From contig NZ_CH672390.1 in the NCBI RefSeq assembly GCF_000152865.1, positions 2,023,368-2,087,367 of the forward strand: a stretch of 64,000 nt of DNA, in the 5' to 3' direction. The stretch comes from Erythrobacter sp. NAP1 (lineage in GTDB: Bacteria > Pseudomonadota > Alphaproteobacteria > Sphingomonadales > Sphingomonadaceae). Positions within the stretch are counted from its first letter, which is position 1. Every line of letters begins with the position of its first letter. The position numbers and the translations under genes were made by a program. Positions 7,653 to 17,200 of the stretch are shown piece by piece. Below the pieces are notes generated by a model that was given only the letters and a program-made list of their open reading frames with translations, made no database searches and was not told where the DNA came from.

Positions 7653-9650
7653 TCACGAGGAAAGCCGCAAAAGCAAACGATCAAGCCCCGGCTCCCCTCG
7701 CAGAGGGTCAAGCAGAGGATCGTTGGTAGTAAGCAGCACGCCTGGATCGCCTTTGTCGAAAGCGCGGGTGAGCACCGCGAGAGCGCGTTCGCTTTCACCC
7801 CATTGCGCAAGCACCTGCGCCTGTTGGTAAAGCCCTGAATCGCCATAATCGGAAACAAGCTTGGAGAACGCCTCACTCGCGCCTGCCTCATCACCCAACC
7901 GTCGCCTCGCGATCGCAAGGCCGGGCAGAGCAAAGAGGTCGATCGCCTCTGCCTCGAACGCATCGCGTGCGCCGACATCATCTCCCAATGCAAGCTTGGC
8001 GGCGCCAATCGCGTAAAAGGAATTGGCAAGGCTGGGATTAAGCTCGAGCGCCTTTTCCATGTAGGCAATCGCCTGATCGAAAGCCCCGGCAAAAAGCGCG
8101 ACGAAGCCAGCGCTGCGAAACGCCAATGCGTTGAGCGGATCAAGCTCGACAACGCGCTCGATCATTTGCATCGCCAAAGCCCGCTGGTTCCCAAAGGAAT
8201 AGAAAGTGGCGACTGAGCGCATCGTGTCGGCATCGCCCGGAGCCAGTTCCTCAGCGCGCTTGTAGTGAGGGTAGGCGCCAGCGCGATCCATCCGGCCAAA
8301 ATTCAACACATATCCGAGCGCGAGATGTCCCTTGGCATAGTCGGGTGCAATTTCGATCGCTCGCCTCGCTGCCTCAATCGACTGGTCAAAAAGGCGGCCT
8401 ACCTCGTCCGGATCGGAAGCAGAGTTGGCGATAGCGGCAAGCGTGTTTGCCCTCCTTGCATGGGCTGCGGCGTATTGAGGATCGAAACCGATCGCTACGT
8501 CATATTGATCGAGCGCGGATCGCTTGATCTCTTCGCCCGGCCCCAACGCATAGAGCGCCTCACCGCGAAGGAATGCCTCGTATGCGCGCACATCTTCGGT
8601 TCCGCCGACGCCTTCCTGCTCTTCCACGCTGCTGCGCGCCGCCCTGTCGCTGGCAATGCGTGCAACGAGCGATAGGGCAACCGCCGCGGCGATCTCCTTT
8701 TGCAAGCCCAGAACATCGCTGAAATTGCGGTCATAGCTTTCAGACCATTGGACCACCCCGCCGTCCACTTCTAGCAGCTCCGCATAGATGCGAACCGTTT
8801 CGCCCACTTGCTGCACATTACCGCGCAGGATCGAGCTAACGCCCAGCGCAAGACCGATCGCAAAATCGTCGTCTCCGTCGCTTGCATTGGACGAGGTCGG
8901 AGCCGAGACCCTGAGCCGAGGATTGCGAGAGAGCGCCTGCCTCAATTCGTTGGACAGTCCATCGGAGAACCAGATCTGATCCTCGCCCCCTGTCAGATTG
9001 GCAAAGCGCAGGACAGCCATCGATAGGAAAGCATCGCCATCGCCGCTCGAAAACAGGCCCTGCTGCCACGCTGCAAACACTGCCCCCGCGCCAAGGACCC
9101 CTGCCCCCGCAGTCATTAACGCCCTGCGCGAAACGCCTTCCTTTGCTGGCGCGCTCGATACTGATGAAATAGGGGCGGGTGAGGCCTTTGGCGCAGCCAT
9201 GCCGCTTTCGCCGGCATTGGCTGCGACCTGTCCGTTGATCGCGTTCACCAGTTTCGTGATTTCAGGCGCATCGGATGCCCCTGACCAGTTGCTCATATCC
9301 AGAAGCTGAATCTGTCGGAAGCCAAGAGGTGACATCGTTCCGTCCAGAGTGACTGGAACAAGGCACCCTCGCTCCCGCCCGCGTTGCGCCTCGTCGCGCA
9401 CCCAGCTCGAATCGACTGACCGCTCGGTCCACAAGACGACCACACAATCCGCCCCTTCAAGGGCGGCTTCGGTCGTAGGCAGATAGTTCACGCCGCCTTC
9501 GAGCAATTGGTCCCACCAGACCTCGAAACCGTTGGCTTCGAGTATCTTGCGCAAATTGCCGGCTTGGTCGATGTCGGCGCGGGTGTAGCTCAGGAACAGT
9601 TTGGGACGCGGCGAGTGACGCGCTTCGTCTGCTGCATCGAGACCAGCCAT
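7653..9650 (-). CDS. TIR domain - membrane helix - TolB/FlgO-like - TPR protein
   Basis: A 665-aa multidomain protein. Residues 17-140 are a TIR domain (KLFLSYTRAD, VWWD at 44-47, and W83-x3-E87 in the position of the NADase glutamate of active bacterial TIRs). An SRR motif then precedes one hydrophobic helix at about 178-195. Residues 209-335 resemble the TolB/FlgO-like domain seen before TPRs in adenylate-cyclase-type sensors, and residues 360-660 are TPRs. The topology suggests TIR in the cytosol and the remainder in the periplasm. By family knowledge it could cleave NAD+ or make a cyclic ADP-ribose signal. It lies in the same block as the SLOG-membrane gene. Enzyme activity is inferred. 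Confidence 0.82.
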   Translation of the reverse strand: MAGLDAADEARHSPRPKLFLSYTRADIDQAGNLRKILEANGFEVWWDQLLEGGVNYLPTTEAALEGADCVVVLWTERSVDSSWVRDEAQRGRERGCLVPVTLDGTMSPLGFRQIQLLDMSNWSGASDAPEITKLVNAINGQVAANAGESGMAAPKASPAPISSVSSAPAKEGVSRRALMTAGAGVLGAGAVFAAWQQGLFSSGDGDAFLSMAVLRFANLTGGEDQIWFSDGLSNELRQALSRNPRLRVSAPTSSNASDGDDDFAIGLALGVSSILRGNVQQVGETVRIYAELLEVDGGVVQWSESYDRNFSDVLGLQKEIAAAVALSLVARIASDRAARSSVEEQEGVGGTEDVRAYEAFLRGEALYALGPGEEIKRSALDQYDVAIGFDPQYAAAHARRANTLAAIANSASDPDEVGRLFDQSIEAARRAIEIAPDYAKGHLALGYVLNFGRMDRAGAYPHYKRAEELAPGDADTMRSVATFYSFGNQRALAMQMIERVVELDPLNALAFRSAGFVALFAGAFDQAIAYMEKALELNPSLANSFYAIGAAKLALGDDVGARDAFEAEAIDLFALPGLAIARRRLGDEAGASEAFSKLVSDYGDSGLYQQAQVLAQWGESERALAVLTRAFDKGDPGVLLTTNDPLLDPLRGEPGLDRLLLRLSS

Positions 9651-10431
9651 ATCCCCTCCAAGAGACCCCTTACGCGGACGAGCCTAGAGCGAGGTGTTGC
9701 CGATGACCAGCCTTCGCGAGCAGACCGGACGCATCACGTCATCTACCTTGAGGAAGGGTGGCGGTGGAGGCAGTCGATTAGCAAGTCGCTTGCACTTAGC
9801 AGGGCCGCTTTCACCCCAATACACGATCATACTATGCTGATGGGGTATTTGGCCAATTCAGTCGAGCGGTTCGATTTGTAGAATTCTCTGCCGGTTTTCG
9901 ATGCCAAGATCTCACATTCATGATCGGCGGCAGCCTCAGATAGTGCGTCTCGCCTTTGGATTTACGAACACCTGATCGGCATATTCGCGCCAGTCTGCGT
10001 AGCTCTTCATGCTACTGATCCGCCTGCGCTTGATGTGGGCTACGAACTTAATGCCGAGCCTGTCCCACTAAAGCCGTAAGGACCGATGAAAAGTTTCGAT
10101 GCCATGCTTGAACAGCAGGTCTTGGACGTTTTGCAGCGAGAGCGGACGCCGTAGGTAACAGTGCTAGAGTAAGCCGAGCGGCTTTCGGCGCAAATGCGCC
10201 TGCGCCGGCGTCAGTCGCGACGATGTATCAGGCGACGTTGCGTTGTGCCGATCTGGCTTCGTGAACCAAGTTCCGATCAAACCTGCGCGCGCCGTGAGTT
10301 TCTCGTCCATCAATCCCTCCGCTGATCCCTTCTGAAAGATGCAGAGGAGTTGCCGACGCACTGACCGAAAATCGGTGAGTGGCTCGCTTTGCCCTGTGAG
10401 TGGCTAGCGCGTCTTTAAAATGCCAACCTGA
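9651..10431. other. Gene-free interval around the IS6 relic
   Basis: About 780 bp lie between the TIR gene and the LytTR regulator. Apart from the transposase relic I see no credible gene. A 65-codon frame at 10164-10361 on the minus strand has no family resemblance. Confidence 0.6.
9827..10185 (-). pseudogene. Decayed IS6-family transposase fragment
   Basis: Read on the minus strand, this otherwise empty stretch encodes broken pieces of an IS6/IS26-type transposase. They run YLRRPLSLQNVQDLL, HGIETFHRSLRL, a TAG at 10068-10070 where the family usually has Trp, then WDRLGIKFVAHIKRRRIS and a further piece ending VFV. A frame change gives KSKGETHYL and another gives AAADHECEIL. These match the family order (FPLS..DVE..L..RGI, FWWNRFG, DEVFVK.NGE, AVDHEGE). 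At least two frameshifts and one stop make it inactive. The inverted repeats were not found. Confidence 0.75.
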
Positions 10432-11214
10432 TCAGAGTTTTAGAGCGTCGAAGACCGCACGCTTGAACGATTTGCTTACTCGTACTCGCGCGCCAGACTT
10501 CAAAGTCAGGCTGATCGCAGAGAACTTCTCCCGATTGATCTCACTGATCGCCTGGATCCTGACTATGGCGCCTCTATGTACCTGAAAGAATTGATCAGGG
10601 TTGAGGCGCTTGGCGAGCGAGCGGATGCTGTCGTCAGCAAGATATTGGCCGCCTGCTGTATGCAGCGATACGTAGTCGTTGGCCGCTTCAATCCAGTCGA
10701 TATCCTCGACTCTGACGCGACGCACGACCCCGTTTTCTCGCACCCAGATATCCCGTTCGTATGGCGACGGTATGGCGGTTGAAAAGTCGGTGTTCATTTG
10801 GCTCAGTGCGCTACGCAATTGCGCGAAGCGTTCCTGGTTCGCGTCCAGCTCCATCCTTTCTCGCGCACGCTCAATTGCTTGAGCGAGCCTTGTGTCGTCG
10901 AGCGGCTTGAGAATGTAATCCACCACCCCTTGAGCGAAAGCGTCGACAGCGAAGTTGTCGAACGCGGTGATAAATATCACCGAGGGTGTTTGATCCTCAT
11001 CGAGATGTTCGAGGAGCTCGAAGCCCGTCAGGCCGGGCATCATGATGTCGAGCAGGAGCAGGTCTGGCCTGGTGGCGGCAATGACCGCCAGCGCCTCTTT
11101 TCCGTCTGATGCGGTCCCTACGATTTCAGTGTCGTCGACCGACTTGACCGAGCGAAGCACACGCCGAAGCGCGAGGGGCTCATCATCTGCTATGAACACG
11201 CGCAGTGGTTTCAT
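10432..11214 (-). CDS. LytTR-family response regulator
   Basis: A 260-aa two-domain regulator. The receiver (residues 4-120) has the acidic pocket DDE at 10-12, phosphoacceptor Asp56 in LLLLDIMMPG and Lys in LKPLDD. The C-terminal LytTR DNA-binding domain (about 150-258) has the typical IEAANDYVSLH and FFQVHRGAIV stretches. Its ATG overlaps the stop of the upstream kinase as ATGA, so the two are coupled. It is the only receiver in the operon and the probable output of both kinases. The divergent PadR gene and the nearby TonB receptor are possible targets. Confidence 0.93.
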   Translation of the reverse strand: MKPLRVFIADDEPLALRRVLRSVKSVDDTEIVGTASDGKEALAVIAATRPDLLLLDIMMPGLTGFELLEHLDEDQTPSVIFITAFDNFAVDAFAQGVVDYILKPLDDTRLAQAIERARERMELDANQERFAQLRSALSQMNTDFSTAIPSPYERDIWVRENGVVRRVRVEDIDWIEAANDYVSLHTAGGQYLADDSIRSLAKRLNPDQFFQVHRGAIVRIQAISEINREKFSAISLTLKSGARVRVSKSFKRAVFDALKL

Positions 11215-12326
11215 TCTGATCGAGCCTGATCCTGCTCTGATTTAATGCTCGCCTGATAGGGAAACCTCATACGGACAAGATAACCGCGTTCCGGGCGCGC
11301 GCCCGAAGAGAACAGAACTCGCCCGCCGAATCTCGCTACAAGTCGGTTTCGGACGTTAGCCTCGCCAGTGCCGAGCCCATGTGTTTGCGGGGCACCTGGC
11401 CCATCATCAGTGAGTGTAATTTCAACATCGTCTCCGATCCGCTTCGCCGCCAATTCGAGCGAAACGAAATCAGCCGACGGTGCGACTGCGTATTTGATCG
11501 CGTTTTCAACCAGTGGTTGCAAAAGCAGACCGGGAACCAATGCATCGCTTGCACAATCGGAAAGGCTGAACTTTAGATCGAAGCGCTTTTCGAAACGAAT
11601 CCGTTCGATCCGGACATAGACCCGAAGGTCCTCAAACTCCTGCTCTAGCGTAACATCGTCGTTCGCTTCGCGCCGAAAGCTGCGCCTGAGAAATACCGCG
11701 AGCTTGCGCACCATTTCCTCGCCTTTTTCGAACTGGTTTTCACCCACCAGCGAAGACACCGCTCCGAGAGTGTTGAAGAGAAAGTGAGGATGCACCTGAA
11801 AGGTAAGTGCATCGAGCTGCGCAACTTGCGCCTCGCGCTGTGCTTGCAACCGCGCCTGCCGCTCCGCGCTCGCCTGCGCGCCCATCACCAGAGTCAGGAT
11901 CAGCACTCCCCAAGCGAGTTGGAAGTGAAGCCAGTAAGTCACCAAGCCGAACATTTGAAAGGGCGTCGCCGACAACCCGGCTAATTCGAAATAGAGAAGC
12001 GAATTGGCTATGGTATGGAGCGCACCAAATACGCAGACAAGCACTACAAGGGAGACAATCGGTCCGACCGAACTGCGCTCCATACTCCATTCGAGAATGC
12101 GATAGATAAGCCACCCCAACGCAAAGCCAGAGGCCATCCAAACAAGACGTATCAACCACAATTCAAACGGCGGGATTGGCCCTCCCGAAGTGAAGGTGCC
12201 CGCGTAATAAAGCAGTCCCATCATGAAGGCCCACAGCGCTAGGCTGAGAACAAGCGCACGCTGACGAAGACGCGCTCGATCGCTCTGCGAAATCACGTTG
12301 GTCTCAAGCGTATGCGAATTAGCCAT
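11211..12326 (-). CDS. LytS/YehU-type membrane histidine kinase, intact
   Basis: A 371-aa kinase with about four hydrophobic segments in residues 25-150 and then a His_kinase core. The phosphoacceptor box is HPHFLFN (His179/His181), the N-box is LLQPLVENAIKYA with Asn275, the G1 box is DDGPG at 307-311 and a GTG-type G2 box lies at 319-324. All ATP-binding elements look complete. It overlaps the response regulator by 4 bp and the upstream second kinase by 8 bp. No extracellular sensor domain is present, so sensing must occur in or near the membrane. Confidence 0.9.
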   Translation of the reverse strand: MANSHTLETNVISQSDRARLRQRALVLSLALWAFMMGLLYYAGTFTSGGPIPPFELWLIRLVWMASGFALGWLIYRILEWSMERSSVGPIVSLVVLVCVFGALHTIANSLLYFELAGLSATPFQMFGLVTYWLHFQLAWGVLILTLVMGAQASAERQARLQAQREAQVAQLDALTFQVHPHFLFNTLGAVSSLVGENQFEKGEEMVRKLAVFLRRSFRREANDDVTLEQEFEDLRVYVRIERIRFEKRFDLKFSLSDCASDALVPGLLLQPLVENAIKYAVAPSADFVSLELAAKRIGDDVEITLTDDGPGAPQTHGLGTGEANVRNRLVARFGGRVLFSSGARPERGYLVRMRFPYQASIKSEQDQARSE

Positions 12327-13440
12327 CGACCTGCTCTGTCGCTAACGCCGATTCGCCGATCAAATTCGATGCCGCCTGGCTTTCAGCGTCGACGATGTAA
12401 CGCAGTGTCCCCGTCAATTTCAGCAGTACACCCCCCCGCCGGTTTTCAACCGCCAAGTCGTATTCCTCAGAGATAACACTTGTAAGATCTGGAAGTCCGG
12501 CAACCGAGTTTGAAGGACCATCATCTGCAAGTTGCTCGCTTCGCCAGCCAAGCTCGACCTGAAGGGTCTTGTTGTCGCGGATGGCCCTGATCTCCAAGGT
12601 GACTGGTCCTGGGCTGCGAGACACCCCTTCGCCGATCGCTAGTTCAATTAGCGGTTGAATAAGGAACGGCGGAACAGCAGCGTTCTCCAAGTGCTTCGGC
12701 AAGTCGACCTTGGTCGAAAGCCGATCGGGAAAGCGGACCTGCTCGATTTGCAAGTAGTCGTCAGCCTGTGCGAATTCTGCAGCGAGAGAATGATACCCGC
12801 TCACGTCCTTGCGCAGGCTCGCACGCAAGAAGGTCGCAAGACGGCTGATCAGCGTCTCCGCTTCGTGCTTGCGCTTTTCAAGAGCAAGCAGACCGATTGA
12901 ATTGAGAGTGTTGAACAAGAAATGCGGGTTCAACCTGTATCTCAACGCTCGCATCTTCGCGCGATGCGCAGTGGCGATGGCCTCCCGGCGCAGGGTCTTT
13001 TCGCGCGTGAGACGAGTGCGATAGAAACTTGCAAGAACTGCCGAACCCCACAGCAGCAGGAACAGCGCCCAACTTTCTGCAGCAAAGACGATCGGCCCCT
13101 GCTCACCCTGCACTAACCCAAACGCACTGCCGAGCACTCGCATCACGTGGGCGTGACCTATCGCCAGTGGAAAGAACCCAAGCGCAAGCGCGAGTATCGC
13201 CGCGAGCTGGCTCTCCCTTTCGAGCCATTCAAGGACGACGTACGCAAGGACGCAGGTGAACAGCAGTACGACGAAACGCAGTGCATACATGTCCCAGAAT
13301 ACGCTTTGCCATATGCCCAGAAATCGCATCGCGTGAAGAGCGAGCTCTGCGCAAATCGCAAGGAGGGTGAACAGCAACACCTTGCTGCGGAAGCGCCAAA
13401 GCTCCTCACTCGAATTCAGGGGTGGGTGCACGTCTTCCAT
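12319..13440 (-). CDS. LytS-type histidine kinase homologue with degenerate ATP site
   Basis: A 373-aa protein with about four to five membrane helices in residues 20-140 and an intact phosphoacceptor box NPHFLFNTLN (His173). In the catalytic half the N-box reads IQPLIELAIGEG: the magnesium-binding Asn is Leu267. The G1 position aligned with DDGPG of the partner reads GWRSE, and no GTG G2 loop is visible. It therefore looks like a pseudokinase that could still be phosphorylated on His by the adjacent intact kinase. The start at 13440 (MEDVHPPLN) was chosen because upstream codons are basic and runs toward the divergent PadR gene; no clear ribosome site was seen. Confidence 0.82.
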   Translation of the reverse strand: MEDVHPPLNSSEELWRFRSKVLLFTLLAICAELALHAMRFLGIWQSVFWDMYALRFVVLLFTCVLAYVVLEWLERESQLAAILALALGFFPLAIGHAHVMRVLGSAFGLVQGEQGPIVFAAESWALFLLLWGSAVLASFYRTRLTREKTLRREAIATAHRAKMRALRYRLNPHFLFNTLNSIGLLALEKRKHEAETLISRLATFLRASLRKDVSGYHSLAAEFAQADDYLQIEQVRFPDRLSTKVDLPKHLENAAVPPFLIQPLIELAIGEGVSRSPGPVTLEIRAIRDNKTLQVELGWRSEQLADDGPSNSVAGLPDLTSVISEEYDLAVENRRGGVLLKLTGTLRYIVDAESQAASNLIGESALATEQVDG

Positions 13441-13580
13441 CGCTAGCCGGGCGATAGTGCGATAAGTACCTTTTGGGAAGTGCGTAGTTTTGACCGTCCC
13501 GCTTCGGCTAACTTGATGCGACTCTGACACATGCCTATGGCGTCCGGTCAGGGGAGACTTGCGGCGATGGCGCACCACGT

Positions 13581-14120
13581 ATGACACATGCGGTTTCGGA
13601 TGGAGAAGGCACGCTCCTTTCGCTCATCGAGCGCGCCCAGCCGGTCACAGTCTATGAGATCTCAAAAATCTACATGTCCTCGCCTGTCACCCATTTCGGG
13701 ACAAGCAAAGGCAAGCTTTACCCAATGGTTCGTCGACTGAAGGATCTGGGCCTCCTCGTGGGTGAGGAAATCGCTGGAGACAAACGGCGGACCGAACACC
13801 TTAGGTGCACCGAGCAAGGTATCGCGTCATTACGGGAGTGGGCGAAACGCGTTGATCCAGCGCACCTGCTTCTCGACGACCCGCTTCGGACCCGGATACA
13901 ATCTCTTCATCTGCTTGAAGTCGATGAACAGATCGCCTGGCTCGAACAGATCGCAGAAGGGATGCGCGCGAAAATGGAGGAAGTCGCAGCCTATATCGAA
14001 GCGACCGAAGTGCCAGAGACGTCAATCATGGCGGATAACATCAACGCCACAAGCCAGGCTCGGCTTCAATGGGTCGAGCGTACTCTCAGTGGGATACGGG
14101 CGCGCCTCAAGACGTCATGA
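13581..14120 (+). CDS. PadR-family transcriptional regulator
   Basis: A 179-aa protein with an N-terminal winged helix (VTVYEISKIY, TSKGKLYPMVRRLKDLGLL, then a basic wing DKRRTEHLRCTEQG) and a C-terminal helical domain of the PadR dimerisation type (residues 90-178). PadR proteins usually repress a nearby operon and release on a small ligand. It is transcribed away from the two-kinase operon across about 140 bp and may control it or the TonB receptor downstream. Confidence 0.85.
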   Translation: MTHAVSDGEGTLLSLIERAQPVTVYEISKIYMSSPVTHFGTSKGKLYPMVRRLKDLGLLVGEEIAGDKRRTEHLRCTEQGIASLREWAKRVDPAHLLLDDPLRTRIQSLHLLEVDEQIAWLEQIAEGMRAKMEEVAAYIEATEVPETSIMADNINATSQARLQWVERTLSGIRARLKTS

Positions 14121-14128
14121 ATTGAAGA

Positions 14129-14156
14129 GAGGGCCGGCACTTTCGCACCGGCCCTC
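14129..14156. terminator. Hairpin between convergent PadR and TonB-receptor genes
   Basis: GAGGGCCGG pairs with CCGGCCCTC over a 10-nt loop. No clear U-tract follows on either strand, so intrinsic termination is plausible but not certain. Confidence 0.5.
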
Positions 14157-14206
14157 CAAGGGTCCCGCTGTCGCAACACACGCGGGGAAGAGATCTCGTC
14201 CTGTCC

Positions 14207-17200
14207 TTAGAAGCGGAAGCGGACACCGGCGTAATACCGGCGACCAAGGATATCGTAGACACCAGATGCTGTATCCGTGCTGGTCGCGTTAAATGTCGTA
14301 CCGGTCAGCAGGTTCGGAGCATCATTATCAAGCAGGTTGTCGACGCCGGCAAAGATTTGAAGCTCGTCGATGTCGAACACCACCTGCGTGTCGAGATTGA
14401 ACTCCGCTCCTTGCCGGAAACAGCCCGCATCAAGCCCGAACGCCGAGCAGAACTGGTCGTCTTCGGTCGATGCGCCAATGTATGTACCTGTAAGCCCCCA
14501 GCTGATTGCGCCGAAATCGAACAGGGCCGTCGTTGTGAAACGATCCTTGGCCGAGCCGACTTCCCCGGCCAGCGGGTTCGCAGGCTCGCCAACGGCAGGA
14601 AAGAAATTGAGCTTGATCAGGTGCGTATACGCGCCGGACAGGTTGAGATTGGCGTTTTCGAGCCCGATCCCGTCTAGCGATGTATTGTACTGGACTGTCA
14701 CGTCCACACCCTCGGTCTCGCGAAGCGCGCCATTGGACTGGATCGCATTCACGAATTCGAGCGAACCGGCGCTGTTGGTGCTGTCCCCAGCTGCACGGCG
14801 GGTGATGAGGTCGCAGAAGACCTGATTGCCCTTGTTGAAGCACTGATCGAGCGTGAAAGGCCTTGTCGGCGCTGCAATCACGTTTTCGATTTCGATGTCG
14901 AAGTAATCGACCGTCAGTGTCAGATTGCGCAGCGGCTCAATCGAACGCGGGTTGATGACGAGGCCTAGCGTCAGAGTATCAGCGGTTTCCTCCGTAAGGT
15001 TCGGGTTGCCGCCATTGAAGCCGCTGATGCCCTGAATATCGGCTTGGTTGAGCGTGAAAACTCCATTCAATGCGATGTTGTCGTTCACTCCCGCGAACGA
15101 GCGGCACGTATCGCCCAGAATGCCGCCGCCACTTGGACCGATGCCAACGCAAGGATCGGTCAGGCCCGGCGGGAAGGTCTGCGATTGAGCGGAAAACAGC
15201 TCGCCAATATTCGGTGCGCGCACCGCCCTCGAATAAGTCCCGCGGAAGCGAATATCGTCGATTGGCTCCCAGAGGACCTGTCCGTTCCAGCTCGTCACTG
15301 AGCCGACAGTCGAATAATCGGAAAGCCTGACTGCCCCAGCGAGTTCAAGCGTGCGGAAGAAAGGCACGTCGCTCAGGATCGGGACGCGCACTTCGACGAA
15401 CCCCTCGATCACGTCGAATTCGCCCTGCGTATCAGGGATCTGGTTACTCGCGTTCAGGCCCTGGTTGGTCAGAGAGTCGAAGTCGGCGAGCGAAGCCTCC
15501 TCGCGATATTCAATGCCTGTCGCAAAGCCGACCGGGCCGCCCCAAATCTCGAACAATTCGCCTGAAAGGTTTGCCTGGAAGACTCTTTGTTCAATCTCCG
15601 TCTGGAACGAGCCTGGGGCGTCGATATAGGCGAGTGCCTCTGGGGAAATCGCGTTCTGCCCGAAGATGTTTACCGGCACACACCCCTGTGCTCTGGCATC
15701 AGCACTTGCACAGATCACCTCGGTCGTGTCGCCGTCGCCATCGACGTCGTCAATGTCCGCCACAGCGGCAAATGCCTGCTGGAAGTTTGGCACGTTGAGG
15801 GCGCCAGCCGAACGCTGGTTCTCAGTGGTCTGGCCGTAGTTGTAGCTGACATCCCACCGGAATTGCCCATCGGCGAACTCGCCTTGCAATCCGGCCACGA
15901 CGCGGAAGAAATCGCGGGTGGTGTCGTTGGTACGCTCACCTACCTCGAGCAGGCGGCGAACGAAGCCGATATCGCGCAGCCCATCACCGTCAAGATCGGA
16001 AGCTGCCGCGACGATTTCGTCCGGCACAAGTGGATTGACCCGAATTTCGGAACTGTCGAGCACACCGTCGCCGTCGCTATCGACCAGCACACGGGTTTCA
16101 ATCGGGGCACGACCGGTGGCCGGGAACAGTCCGTTGGTCCCGCTCGACGATGAGGGGAAGGGTTCGATGATCCGTGCGCTCTGTGTCTTGACGTAGGTAC
16201 CTTCAAGAAAGGCGGTAACGCCGGACGTAATTTCGTAATCAGCGGTGCCCGCGAAAACATAGCGCTGAACCGGCGATGCGAGCGTGCGGAAGAACTGACG
16301 GTTGAAGCCATTTGGTCCGCTCGCTGGCGAACCGTCAAATGCGGTGCAGCTCGGGGTTCCGTTTGTGGAGAAGCACGGTTGCAGGACTCCAGAAGGATTG
16401 AAGGTGAAGTCGTCGGCGTTGCTGGCAGTGCCATTCACATCGAAGCGTCCCTGAGGCGGGAAGCTCGAAAAGAAGGGCTCGCTGGGAGTGCCGAAATCGG
16501 CCGGGTCGCCGCTCAGGCGGAATAGGTCGATATCGTCGACCAGAGTGTTGCTGCGCTCGCGCGATAGCAGCTGACCTTGATCGGAATAACCGGCGTGGAG
16601 CATGAAGCGCCCTCGCCCGTCGTCGATTGATCCGCCGAATGTGGCATTCAGGCGATAGTCCTCTGCATCCCCCTGTTCGGTGACGCCATAGCGACCTTCA
16701 AGGTTTAGTCCTTCCAGATCGTCGCGATAGACAAAGTTGACCACACCCGCGATCGCGTCGGAGCCATAGAGCGAAGATGCGCCGCCCGTCAGGATATCGA
16801 TACGACCAATGAACTGGGTTGGGATGACGTTGAGGTCGACCGTGTTGGTCCCTGCAAGTCCGCCCACTACGCGGCGACCGTTCACGAGGACAAGGGTCCG
16901 GGCGATCCCGAGGTTGCGCAGGTCGACAGTGGCAACCCCGGTACCGGTCACGCCAAAGGCGTTATTGGTGCGCGCGAAGGTCGGCGCGCCGAAGACGGGA
17001 TTTTCCAGAAGCAGGTCCTGAATATTGGTGACACCTGATTGAGCGATGTTCTGGGCGTCGAGCACCTGCAATGGCTGCGTCGAGGCAGCACTGTCAGAGA
17101 GGATGCGCGACCCGGTAACGATAATCCGGCCACCCGATTCAACGTCTGCGTCGGTGACGTCCGAAGTGACGTCCTCAGCAGGCTCTTCAAGGTCCTGCGC

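Noticed and set aside
10164..10361. 65-codon minus-strand frame beside the IS6 relic
   Set aside because: No recognisable motif, no ribosome site, partly overlaps the transposase relic.
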